Of a stretch of 64,000 bases of DNA, positions 1 to 7,559 are shown one piece after another. A program made the translations under genes and the position numbers. Every line of letters starts with the position of its first letter. The first letter of the stretch is position 1. The notes beneath the pieces were generated by a model. The model saw only the letters and a program-made list of their open reading frames with translations. It did no database searches and was not told where the DNA came from. The stretch covers positions 1-64,000 of the forward strand of contig NZ_JAMPKJ010000032.1 of NCBI RefSeq assembly GCF_039962115.1, written 5' to 3'. The stretch comes from Funiculus sociatus GB2-C1. Its GTDB lineage: Bacteria; Cyanobacteriota; Cyanobacteriia; Cyanobacteriales; FACHB-T130.

Positions 1-450
1 AAATACTCCATCAGCGCGGTATACCGCGCTCATCAAGCTCTCTGTAGTTTGTTGCTCCTTAGACAATCCTTGAGTCGTCTTACGACTTGCCAACACAAGA
101 GTTGTCTCTAGGATTTCTCTGTCAATCTGATATTGCTCGATAATTAGCCCGTCACTTTCTTCGTAACGGACTTCACTTTAATAGACATCTCCGAAAATTA
201 GTCTGAAACCCTTGCCCTGCCTGAGTCGATATTTAATTTCTGGAGATGTCTAATAGCTACGCCTGTTACATTCCTTTAAATGCAGTCGTTGCACATTTAC
301 TAATTAATTGAGCGATCGCTTATAACCTGGATTTTCTCTTGCCACTCTAGTAGGCACCATGCTCCCAGTATGGGTAAATTCTGTTGAGGGGGTGACGCTG
401 CTATCAGTTACCAATCAAAGGTAGCCGATCTGACTTGATGACGGTGATAG
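1..450. repeat. Long direct repeat, left copy
   Basis: This stretch matches 54185-54715 almost base for base once two insertions are removed: a small one at 182-252 here and a 147 bp MITE in the right copy. It opens with the perfect palindrome AGCGCGGTATACCGCGCT (13-30). The window begins inside the repeat, so its true left edge is unknown. I see no gene in it. The two copies bracket the plasmid-like module and the whole Dpd island. Confidence 0.9.
182..252. mobile_element. Tiny palindrome-ended insertion (about 67-71 bp)
   Basis: The ends TAGACATCTCC and GGAGATGTCTA are exact inverted repeats of 11 bases. The matching place in the right repeat copy (near 54518) lacks this segment, so that copy serves as an empty site. 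The target duplication could be TA (as for IS630/Tc1-type elements) or AATA; the flanking bases do not decide. It is too short to code and looks like a miniature non-autonomous element. Confidence 0.65.
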
Positions 451-534
451 CAGCGCCGACATAAGCAAAAATCGTTAACCTACGTCAGGAGGGCAAAATA
501 AAAGAGTTTTCAAGCGATCGCAGTGAGGGATGAG

Positions 535-1482
535 ATGTCAATGCAAAAAGTGCCGGTCATTGATTATCGCCAAGCGAATGCAGCCAATTCACTATTGCCC
601 AAACCCTCTATCCTCTCAAGCTCTGGCTGGAGTAACCTGCATCTAGAAGTTTACCAGCAGCCAAAATTTGAAATCGCCGAGCATCAACATACGATGCACG
701 CGATCGCGCTAGCCGCGCACGCTAGCGCGATCGCTTGTGGGCTTCCTGAATCACCCGAACAACCAGAATTGGATAGCCTGATTGCCTCAGGAGAACGGTG
801 GTTGGATGGAAAGCTGGTGCGGGAAAGGCGGAGAGTGGGAGATATTGCCATAATTCCTGCGGGCATTTTCCATCGCTGTAACTGGGCTACCTCAGTTGAG
901 TTTATGATTTTGGCAATTGAGCCTGCCCTCCTCCAACAGGTCGGTCAGGATTTTGTGAATCCAGATCGCATTGAACTTACGCCCCGATTTATGAATGACG
1001 CAGATCCTTTGATTCAAGGAATTTTTTCGACCTTGAAAGAGGAATTAGAGTCTGGCAAAATCGGTGGTGATTTGCTGATTGATAGCCTCAAAACCACATT
1101 AGCGATTCACCTGTTACGGAACTATTGCACCATCCAACCGAAGCTTTCGAGTTATCCAGATGGATTATCTCAATCAACGCTGCAACAGGTAACAGAGTAT
1201 ATTCATGAGCATCTCCATCAGGACTTGAAGCTGGTTGAGTTGTGCGCGATCGCTCAACTTAGCCCCTATCATTTTCTACGTCTGTTCAAGCAACGGACAG
1301 GAACCACACCCCATCAATACATCCTGCAACGGCGAATTGAAAAAGCAAAACATCTGTTAAAACACAGCGAACTGAGCATTGCGGATATTGCAGCGCTAAC
1401 AGGTTTTTGCGATCAAAGCCACTTGACGAGATGCTTCAAACGCATCGTTGGTATAACACCAAAACAACTCCTGCAAACCTGA
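535..1482 (+). CDS. AraC family transcriptional regulator
   Basis: The last 100 or so residues hold two helix-turn-helix units typical of the AraC/XylS DNA-binding domain, ending in the signature run SIADIAALTGFCDQSHLTRCF. The N-terminal half is a cupin-like sensing region (HQHTMH, then GDIAIIPAGIFHRCNW). An ATG preceded by GAGGGA was chosen; a GTG at 523 and an ATG at 541 are alternatives. It sits about 95 bases upstream of a dienelactone hydrolase in the same direction, which it may control. A HIP1-rich perfect inverted repeat lies in frame inside the sensing region and adds about ten alanine-rich residues. The ligand is unknown. Confidence 0.9.
   Translation: MSMQKVPVIDYRQANAANSLLPKPSILSSSGWSNLHLEVYQQPKFEIAEHQHTMHAIALAAHASAIACGLPESPEQPELDSLIASGERWLDGKLVRERRRVGDIAIIPAGIFHRCNWATSVEFMILAIEPALLQQVGQDFVNPDRIELTPRFMNDADPLIQGIFSTLKEELESGKIGGDLLIDSLKTTLAIHLLRNYCTIQPKLSSYPDGLSQSTLQQVTEYIHEHLHQDLKLVELCAIAQLSPYHFLRLFKQRTGTTPHQYILQRRIEKAKHLLKHSELSIADIAALTGFCDQSHLTRCFKRIVGITPKQLLQT
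700..734. repeat. In-frame HIP1 palindrome inside the AraC gene
   Basis: Two perfect 14-base arms, GCGATCGCGCTAGC at 700-713 and its complement at 721-734, enclose a 7-base loop. Both arms contain the HIP1 octamer. It encodes an Ala/His-rich stretch between the cupin-like HxH motif and GLPESPEQP, and the reading frame stays open. Confidence 0.85.
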
Positions 1483-1577
1483 CCGCAAGAATTTACTAAA
1501 ATCGAGCAACTTTCTTCTAGAGTCTTGGATTGCCAGCTTTCTAAGCTATTTACAGCAGGTTCTCTTGGAGAAAGAAG

Positions 1578-2351
1578 ATGAAAATTGAACAAACCGAGGT
1601 ATTAATTTCTACATCGGATGGAGAAATGCCCGCCTGCCTATTTACACCAACAGGATCTGATTACCTGGAAGTAGGCAGTGCTTCGCATTATAAGCCCGCC
1701 ATCCTGCTGCTGATGGAGGCATTTGGCTTAACGTCACATATCCGAGATGTAGCAGCCCGGATTGCGAACGAAGGTTATGTAGTCCTGGCTCCAGATTTAT
1801 ACTACCGCGAGTTGCCGAACAACAAATTTGGTTATGACGAGGTTGAGCAAGCGATGGCAATGATGTGGCGCTTGGATTTCGGCAAGCCAATGGAGAACGA
1901 CATTCGAGCCGCATTAGCCTATGTAAAGTCACACTCAGAAGTGAACCCCCATCGTGTCGGAGTAACCGGGTTTTGCCTGGGCGGCGGCTTAACCTTTTTT
2001 ACGGCTTGCAAGTTATCAAACGAAATTGCGGTCGCGGCTCCCTTCTACGGCATGGTTTCCGATGACTGGGTTAATGCAGTCAAAGATATCACGGTGCCTA
2101 TCTACCTATTTTTCGGCGGTCAAGATCCCTTTATTCCAGGCGATCGCATTCGGCAAATTGAGTCGCGATTTCAAGAACTTGGTAAAGACTACACCTTGAA
2201 GGTTTACCCCGATGCAGGTCATGGTTTTTTCTGCCACGAACGATTTGACTACAACCATCTGGCGGCGGAAGATGGCTGGGGCGAACTAACTCGATTCTTT
2301 CATCAGCATCTACAGGCTTTCTCTTCCCAAACATTGACAGAAGCTATTTGA
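1578..2351 (+). CDS. Dienelactone hydrolase family protein
   Basis: An alpha/beta hydrolase of 257 residues, the usual size of the family. The nucleophile motif GFCLGGG has Cys at about residue 133, the acid is Asp183 in GGQDPF, and the His is about residue 215 in DAGHGFFC, giving the Cys-Asp-His triad of carboxymethylenebutenolidases. These enzymes hydrolyse dienelactones and related small lactones or esters in the cytoplasm. GAGAAAGA precedes the ATG. It follows the AraC-type gene and is probably its target. The real substrate in cyanobacteria is not known. Confidence 0.9.
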   Translation: MKIEQTEVLISTSDGEMPACLFTPTGSDYLEVGSASHYKPAILLLMEAFGLTSHIRDVAARIANEGYVVLAPDLYYRELPNNKFGYDEVEQAMAMMWRLDFGKPMENDIRAALAYVKSHSEVNPHRVGVTGFCLGGGLTFFTACKLSNEIAVAAPFYGMVSDDWVNAVKDITVPIYLFFGGQDPFIPGDRIRQIESRFQELGKDYTLKVYPDAGHGFFCHERFDYNHLAAEDGWGELTRFFHQHLQAFSSQTLTEAI

Positions 2352-2520
2352 TAGATAACACTACTCTAAATTATTTTGGTTGAAGGGGTTTCTGATTCCA
2401 CAGTTATTCTTGAACTTTTCTTAGCTCATTGCTCTAATAGATGTATGTTTAGGAGCAGTTCTAACCACTGTGTTCAGAAAGAAATTTCGATTTTCTTCTG
2501 CCTAAAATAATGAGCCAGCA

Positions 2521-2823
2521 TTAATCAAGACTGCTTTGTAAGACACTAATTAATTCCTCCAATCGTAGGACTTTGTGTCCAGAATGTTTATAAACACGGA
2601 GTTGTGATAAAGCTAGCTGTTCTTTCTTTGTTTGCTTACTAACATTCATTGACTTCCGGTCAATTACAAGCGTATCCTCAATTCCCTGGTCTAGATTTTC
2701 AGCAATTTCCAACAACGTTTCAGCAAACACTTCCGGCACTCGGATTGTAGTTGTCGGCTTATTTTTCCAGCGCGAAGGACGACCCCCACCCGCTCTCGCA
2801 CCACCTCGACCAGAATTACCCAT
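2521..2823 (-). CDS. Small Gly/Arg-rich protein with ribbon-helix-helix-like segment
   Basis: About 100 residues from an ATG preceded by GAAGG; a TTG five codons upstream is possible but has a poorer context. The N-terminus is Gly/Arg-rich (GRGGARAGGGRPSRWKNK), followed by TTTIRVPEVFAETLLEIAENLD, which has the strand-helix pattern of CopG/Arc-type DNA-binding proteins. The C-terminal half is charged and helical. Such proteins are common on cyanobacterial plasmids and islands; the family was not identified more precisely. It starts the plasmid-like module and may bind DNA as a dimer. Confidence 0.6.
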   Translation of the reverse strand: MGNSGRGGARAGGGRPSRWKNKPTTTIRVPEVFAETLLEIAENLDQGIEDTLVIDRKSMNVSKQTKKEQLALSQLRVYKHSGHKVLRLEELISVLQSSLD

Positions 2824-3080
2824 AATTAAAACCTTCAACTTTTGTTACTAAATTGACGAAGTATTAAGCTATGTAGCCGCTGTCACAAAACCCTTTGTTT
2901 TTATTCAAAAGCTTTCTTAACTCCAAAATATGCTTTTCTGGATTTGACACAGAATTGTTAAAAAATACTTAAAAATTACTTTAAACTTGAAATCCTTACA
3001 GGGCAAGCGTTTCAGCTTCGTATTCCTAGAAATCGCCTAAGAGCTACTCATTGACAATCATCATTACTTGTGATACAGAT

Positions 3081-3947
3081 TCATCCCAAAACATTAATGG
3101 CGGCCCGTGTTTGGTCAGGAGAAACTTCTAGGTATTTCTGCAAAGCTCCTAAGTCCTTATGTCCGCTGATTTCTTGCAGCACCCGAAGGATAACTCCTTC
3201 GCGGTGCATGATAGTGAGCGATGTCCGCCGACAGCTGTGAGAGGAAGCTCCAGAAATCCCAAGTTTGTCAAAAGTTATCTCAAAAATGTTGATAGCATTT
3301 CTGAGGCTAAGACATCCCTGACCTTGTTTTCCTGGAAACAGGAATGGATTGTTGGGTTCGGCGAATAAAAATCCGTAATTTGATGAACTGATTACTCCTA
3401 AAGTGTCATATTTTATCGTTGGCGAAGTATTGGCATCAAGTTGAGATTTGATGAGTTTTGATTCATGAAAATAACTATGGCAATTTTTACAGAGGTAAAC
3501 TTGTTCTTTATCTCTGTACCAGCCTTGCTTACTAAAATGCTTAGAATCGCAAAGAGGACATTGGAACATATTGTTCCAAACCAGTTTTCCTTCTGAATTT
3601 AAGTTCTTATGGCTCCACCCGCCAAATAGTTCTCGCAGCCGGAGTAATTCTAAAGAATCTTGGCGATACTGCTGGAGAATCTTTTTAAGATGAGGGTGGG
3701 TGGGAATCGTCCGAGTCCCTTGTTTTCCTTTGCTATTGGCTTTACGAATGATAATGTCATCTCGCACTGTTTCCTCATGAAAAGCGTCAACGAAATGCAT
3801 TTGACGGGCTTCAGAAACTCGACAAGCTGTATAAAAGCAGGTAGCAAATAGAGCTTTATCCCTAGCAAACCTAAACCCTTGCTCAAATAGCTGTTCAATT
3901 TCTCTATCGCTGAGGACTTTGGCTCGACCATTTCTGTCAATCAACAT
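3081..3947 (-). CDS. Tyrosine recombinase with inserted zinc ribbon (copy 1)
   Basis: A 288-residue protein carrying the tyrosine recombinase catalytic residues: Arg43 in ACRVSEAR, a Lys in the GKQGTRTIP strand region, His237 and Arg240 in SSHSCRRT, His263 in SGHKDL and Tyr272 in KYLEV. Between the Lys and the HxxR box sits a four-Cys zinc ribbon (Cys130, Cys133, Cys153, Cys156), an unusual place for one. There is almost no N-terminal core-binding domain. It is homologous to the next gene downstream on the same strand, with the Cys pair at the same residue number. A role in integration, excision or inversion of this element is likely but inferred. Confidence 0.85.
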   Translation of the reverse strand: MLIDRNGRAKVLSDREIEQLFEQGFRFARDKALFATCFYTACRVSEARQMHFVDAFHEETVRDDIIIRKANSKGKQGTRTIPTHPHLKKILQQYRQDSLELLRLRELFGGWSHKNLNSEGKLVWNNMFQCPLCDSKHFSKQGWYRDKEQVYLCKNCHSYFHESKLIKSQLDANTSPTIKYDTLGVISSSNYGFLFAEPNNPFLFPGKQGQGCLSLRNAINIFEITFDKLGISGASSHSCRRTSLTIMHREGVILRVLQEISGHKDLGALQKYLEVSPDQTRAAINVLG

Positions 3948-4131
3948 GAGTTTATGGCTCCTAAATTCCTAAATAAATTATGATGACAATTTTACAGAAC
4001 TTTCAATGGCAGAATTATCGACTTCAGCACAAATATAGGAATCCTAAATGAGATTAAAACGCCAACCCGTTGTCACCACTTTTCTGCCAGGGTTGGGAGT
4101 TCGTAAATCAAATAGGATTGCTATATTCAGG

Positions 4132-4983
4132 TTAAGGTAAAAGAAACACAGCCTCTTCAACTTCTTCTCTAGAAACTTCTAGATATTTTTGGAGATTGGA
4201 GACCCGGCTATGTCCAGAAATATTTTGAGTGACTCTGATGGGCACCCCAGCTTTATGCATCTCTGTTAGTGCTGTCCGTCGCCAACTATGAGTAGAAGCT
4301 CCAACTAAATTCACTCGCCTACAACCCTTCATGAAGATGCCAATAGCTGTGTTCAAAGCGAGACACTCTTTTCCTTCTGCGCCAGGAAATAAATAAGGGT
4401 TCTTGGGATACATGAAAAGAAAACCGTAACTCATTGAGTTATAAACTCCCAGACGAATTACAGTGTCTCTTAGTTCAGGATGATCCACGAAAGCTGTTTT
4501 TATTTGAAAGCGATACAAACAGCTTTTACATTTATACATTTGTTTATCCCGAACCATCCCAGCAGTTGTAATATCGTAGCTGGCACATTTAGGGCAAATA
4601 ATTCTCTGCTCGTTGTCAAAAACTTGACCACAATACAAGCTCTTGTAATCCCATTGTCCAATAATTTGTTTAATCTTTAGAAGTTTCCTAGAGTCTTGGA
4701 TGTATTTTTCTAAAGACTGGGCTAGATTTGGATGAGTGGGAATGCAGCGAGTAGCTTGTTGACCTTTAGTAATGCATTTCCTAATGACGATAGTATCTCG
4801 AACTTTATCCCCATCAAAGATATCTGTGTACCGAGCTTGTCGGGCTTCTGAAATCCGACAGGCTGTGTAGTAACAGAGTTCATTCAAGGCGCGGTCTCTT
4901 TGACAGAGAAAACCTTGATTCAGCAAAAGTTGTCTTTCTTGTGGGGTTAAAATTTTGGACTGACCGTTTCTATTGACTTTCAT
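4132..4983 (-). CDS. Tyrosine recombinase with inserted zinc ribbon (copy 2)
   Basis: A 283-residue paralogue of the neighbouring recombinase with the same layout: Arg43 in ACRISEAR, zinc ribbon Cys130/Cys133 and Cys152/Cys155, His232 and Arg235 in STHSWRRT, His258 in SGHSRV, Tyr267 in KYLEV. Every catalytic residue is kept, so it should be active. The two proteins have clearly diverged, so the duplication is old or the two arrived separately. Both lie on the minus strand with about 180 bases between them, so they may work as a pair, as in other tandem tyrosine recombinase systems. Their target sites are unknown. Confidence 0.85.
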   Translation of the reverse strand: MKVNRNGQSKILTPQERQLLLNQGFLCQRDRALNELCYYTACRISEARQARYTDIFDGDKVRDTIVIRKCITKGQQATRCIPTHPNLAQSLEKYIQDSRKLLKIKQIIGQWDYKSLYCGQVFDNEQRIICPKCASYDITTAGMVRDKQMYKCKSCLYRFQIKTAFVDHPELRDTVIRLGVYNSMSYGFLFMYPKNPYLFPGAEGKECLALNTAIGIFMKGCRRVNLVGASTHSWRRTALTEMHKAGVPIRVTQNISGHSRVSNLQKYLEVSREEVEEAVFLLP

Positions 4984-5139
4984 AGTTCTTATTTCAACTG
5001 TAAATTGAATGGAGTTGTGAATTAAGGAGTAAACCTTTAACTACAACGTTCCGAAACACAGCTTTTTGTTCAACACGCACCAGAAAATTAATGACCAGCA
5101 ATGACGGTAGTCACTCAGGAACGTCTTCCCTAGTCGCGG

Positions 5140-5191
5140 TAAAATCCTAAAAAGGCTCACTCAAATAGTATAGGATAAAATCCTAAAAAGG
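5140..5191. repeat. Twin 16 bp direct repeats upstream of the recombinases
   Basis: TAAAATCCTAAAAAGG occurs at 5140-5155 and again at 5176-5191, exactly 36 bases apart. They lie in a 334-base gene-free stretch between two recombinase genes that otherwise shows nothing recognisable. They could be protein-binding sites for regulation or recombination; this is inference. Confidence 0.6.
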
Positions 5192-5317
5192 TACACTAAA
5201 ATTTGAGGTGGAGGAATGAGAGATTTTTAAACCGAGAGAGTGAGGTAGTTAGATTTGAGCTAAAAACGTGTCTGTGCAAGGAGTTCCTGCATTCAATCAG
5301 GGAATAACTTGCACAGT

Positions 5318-7132
5318 TTAAGGCTCTGAAAAATCTTTAGGGGAGTCTCCTGGCTCCGACTGTTCAACAAGCTGAAACTGTTCAATGATGTGTTTAGTGG
5401 AGCCGATATTACTATCAGTCTGTTCTGGGGATGTCAACGCTCCCAGTAACGGGTCAGGCTGATTAATTGGGTTATTGGGCGGTGGTGTCAACGCTCCCAG
5501 TAATGGGTCAGGCTGATTAATTGGGTTATTGGGCGGTGGTGTCAACGCTCCCAGTAATGGGTCAGGCTGATTAATTGGACGCTTGGGAGATCGCATCTGT
5601 TGAGCAATCTGTGCTGCCGGACTGTCATACCTCTGGGGAGGTGGCGACCATTGAGGAATTTGTCCCTGACTGACCCTAGTCGGGTAACCTCGTCTTGAAC
5701 ATCCGATTTGTTCTAAGTAAGCGAAAGCCGTGTGTCGAAAAGCTCGCGGTGTGACTTGCTTGGGAGTCCCAAACAATACTGAGGTAGCTTTGTAGATGGC
5801 TGTGGAAACCAGCTCAGAAATGTCGCGGGTACTAAGGGGTTGGCCTATGGTTTCGGGTGTGCGATTAGAACCAAGCCGTACAAAGACTAAATTATGATCC
5901 GTGGGAATCTTGTCACGCCACTGCTCCCTCCAGGTGTCCAAGTCTTGAGCGAGATGCTTAGGCAATCGAAACTCGCGGGAAGCTAAAGTTTTTCTCCCCC
6001 TTTCCGACCTCAGGGCAGATTGAAACCGGTAGACGTTTTTTTCACGAAATAGCGTGCGCTGCCACTCCAACTGAGAAATTTCTCTTTGGCGAATCGGCGA
6101 GTAAACTAGAAGAGCGGTAATCAGGTAACGTTGCCAGGATTTCAAGATTGCCGCTTCTGAGCGTGGCGCTCCTGACTGATCCCGTGGTGCACAGCACTGC
6201 CGTAAATACTCGACAATCTGCTCCCCTTCTTCCAGGGTTAGCTCTGCTTTGCTCTGGCTCTGTTGTGAGAACTCGTGTTCATAATTAGTTCTAAGGGTAT
6301 GTAAATAATCCTGTAGCGCTTTAACGGCAGAAATTTCTGAGTTGCGCTGCTTCTGGGAGTCCAGCCATTTAGCAACAGATAAAGATGCCTGAACCATATT
6401 GAGCGCCCAGCCGTAGCTGTTGCCCTTTTGCTTAAGACCCCAGTCGATGAAAACTTGGAGTTGCTCTAGCGAAGCCACTTGCTCAATTGCGAGCTGTTCG
6501 GAAGAGTATCCCTGAATATTATGCAGCCATCCCAAAATGCAGAGAATATTACTTTTATAAGTTTCAAAGGTGTCGAGCGCGATCGCTTTTCCTTTTCTTC
6601 CCCGTACTTGAGATTTAGTCCAGAAGTCGCCGAGTTGTTCGAGCTGCTGCTCTAGCTTATGGGTAAGCTCTTCCTGTTTGAGGGCATAGGGTTCTGCCTG
6701 ATGCTGTCTCGCTTTCTGTTGTGTTTTGGACAACATTTGACCGATGTACATCTGAGGTGCATACTCCCCGCTCCGACTGCTTGGGGTAGGGTCATCCCAA
6801 GCTTGGGTATACATCCAGCTCAAAAATCTCTGCAAAGCTGAGTGGTAGTTGTTGAGGGTTCCACGGGAAACTTTTCGCGCTTTTGAATGCAGATTTGAGC
6901 CAGTATCCAGGGTTTCCAGAAGTTGTCTTGCGTTTCCTAAAAACTGTGACAACGGAATTTTTGCCAGACATTCATCTAGATGACTTCGTAGTTCAGCTTC
7001 CGCAAACCCATAGTTTGGCAAAATATACCGTCTTAAAGCTGTCTGAAGATTACTGACGAGTCGGGGGTTAGCCTGAGCTGCCTTAGTCTTGGTAAATTGC
7101 TCTAATGCTTCACTGACTGTCTTTGGTTGCAT
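5318..7132 (-). CDS. Tyrosine-recombinase-like protein, degenerate active site, C-terminal repeats
   Basis: A 604-residue protein. The middle and C-terminal parts resemble the tyrosine recombinase catalytic fold: an Arg in YSPIRQREISQLEW, a basic strand near GRKTLASREFRLPKH, and TPRAFRHTAFAYLEQIG where the HxxR box should be, with Arg in place of the first His. After this box there is no recognisable GHS motif and no nucleophilic Tyr context; instead the chain runs into a Pro-rich tail with three near-identical 18-residue repeats (core NQPDPLLGALTPPPNNPI). It is probably not catalytically active in the usual way. It may be an accessory or domesticated recombinase, or the product of a C-terminal rearrangement. 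Confidence 0.65.
   Translation of the reverse strand: MQPKTVSEALEQFTKTKAAQANPRLVSNLQTALRRYILPNYGFAEAELRSHLDECLAKIPLSQFLGNARQLLETLDTGSNLHSKARKVSRGTLNNYHSALQRFLSWMYTQAWDDPTPSSRSGEYAPQMYIGQMLSKTQQKARQHQAEPYALKQEELTHKLEQQLEQLGDFWTKSQVRGRKGKAIALDTFETYKSNILCILGWLHNIQGYSSEQLAIEQVASLEQLQVFIDWGLKQKGNSYGWALNMVQASLSVAKWLDSQKQRNSEISAVKALQDYLHTLRTNYEHEFSQQSQSKAELTLEEGEQIVEYLRQCCAPRDQSGAPRSEAAILKSWQRYLITALLVYSPIRQREISQLEWQRTLFREKNVYRFQSALRSERGRKTLASREFRLPKHLAQDLDTWREQWRDKIPTDHNLVFVRLGSNRTPETIGQPLSTRDISELVSTAIYKATSVLFGTPKQVTPRAFRHTAFAYLEQIGCSRRGYPTRVSQGQIPQWSPPPQRYDSPAAQIAQQMRSPKRPINQPDPLLGALTPPPNNPINQPDPLLGALTPPPNNPINQPDPLLGALTSPEQTDSNIGSTKHIIEQFQLVEQSEPGDSPKDFSEP
5432..5578. repeat. 54 bp tandem repeats in the recombinase-like gene
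   Basis: Units begin at 5432, 5486 and 5540. The first two are full 54-base copies differing by one base, the third is partial. 54 is a multiple of three, so copy number can change without shifting the frame; each unit adds 18 residues. Confidence 0.9.
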
Positions 7133-7265
7133 GGTTGCCTAATCCCAGCTACTGCCCTAACGGCTTGCATATCACTTCTGTGTTGAGCTTACCGCCATAC
7201 CGCCATTATGTGTTGCAGCAGAAAGCTCGCGGCTTTCTGCTCCTCTGGAAAGGGTAGTTACTGCC

Positions 7266-7448
7266 CTTTTAATCCCACATTCCGCACCCCCTACTGTCAC
7301 AATCGGTTTTTACGGAATTTACCGACCTAATGGAGTTATTTTTGATACGAAGAACTGGAAAACCCGTTTTGCGATCGCAAAACCAAAATACCCAAAAAGC
7401 CAAAATTCGTAGTGTGACAGTAGGGGGTGTGGAAAGTGGGTTTTAATG
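7266..7448. repeat. Long imperfect inverted repeat, MITE-like or origin-like
   Basis: Arms of 35 bases at 7266-7300 and 7414-7448 share the core ACCCCCTACTGTCAC and its complement; about 30 of 35 bases match. The A/T-rich centre contains the perfect 18-base palindrome GTTTTGCGATCGCAAAAC (7366-7383). It fills the gap of more than 400 bases between the 604-residue recombinase-like gene and the primase gene. It may be a mobile element remnant or a plasmid replication or recombination site; no iterons were seen. Confidence 0.7.
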
Positions 7449-7559
7449 CTATCTCAGGAACAATTAGTGAGCCACTACTGACACAAAGCCATTTTTGGAG
7501 CTGCTCCAATTGCTAGTTGGAACGAGAAAGGGATTCTACTTCTTAAAATGCGCCAATCA

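Noticed and set aside
5432-5578. Three regular repeats resembling a short CRISPR array
   Set aside because: The units are contiguous without spacers, lie inside a coding frame and encode an 18-residue repeat.
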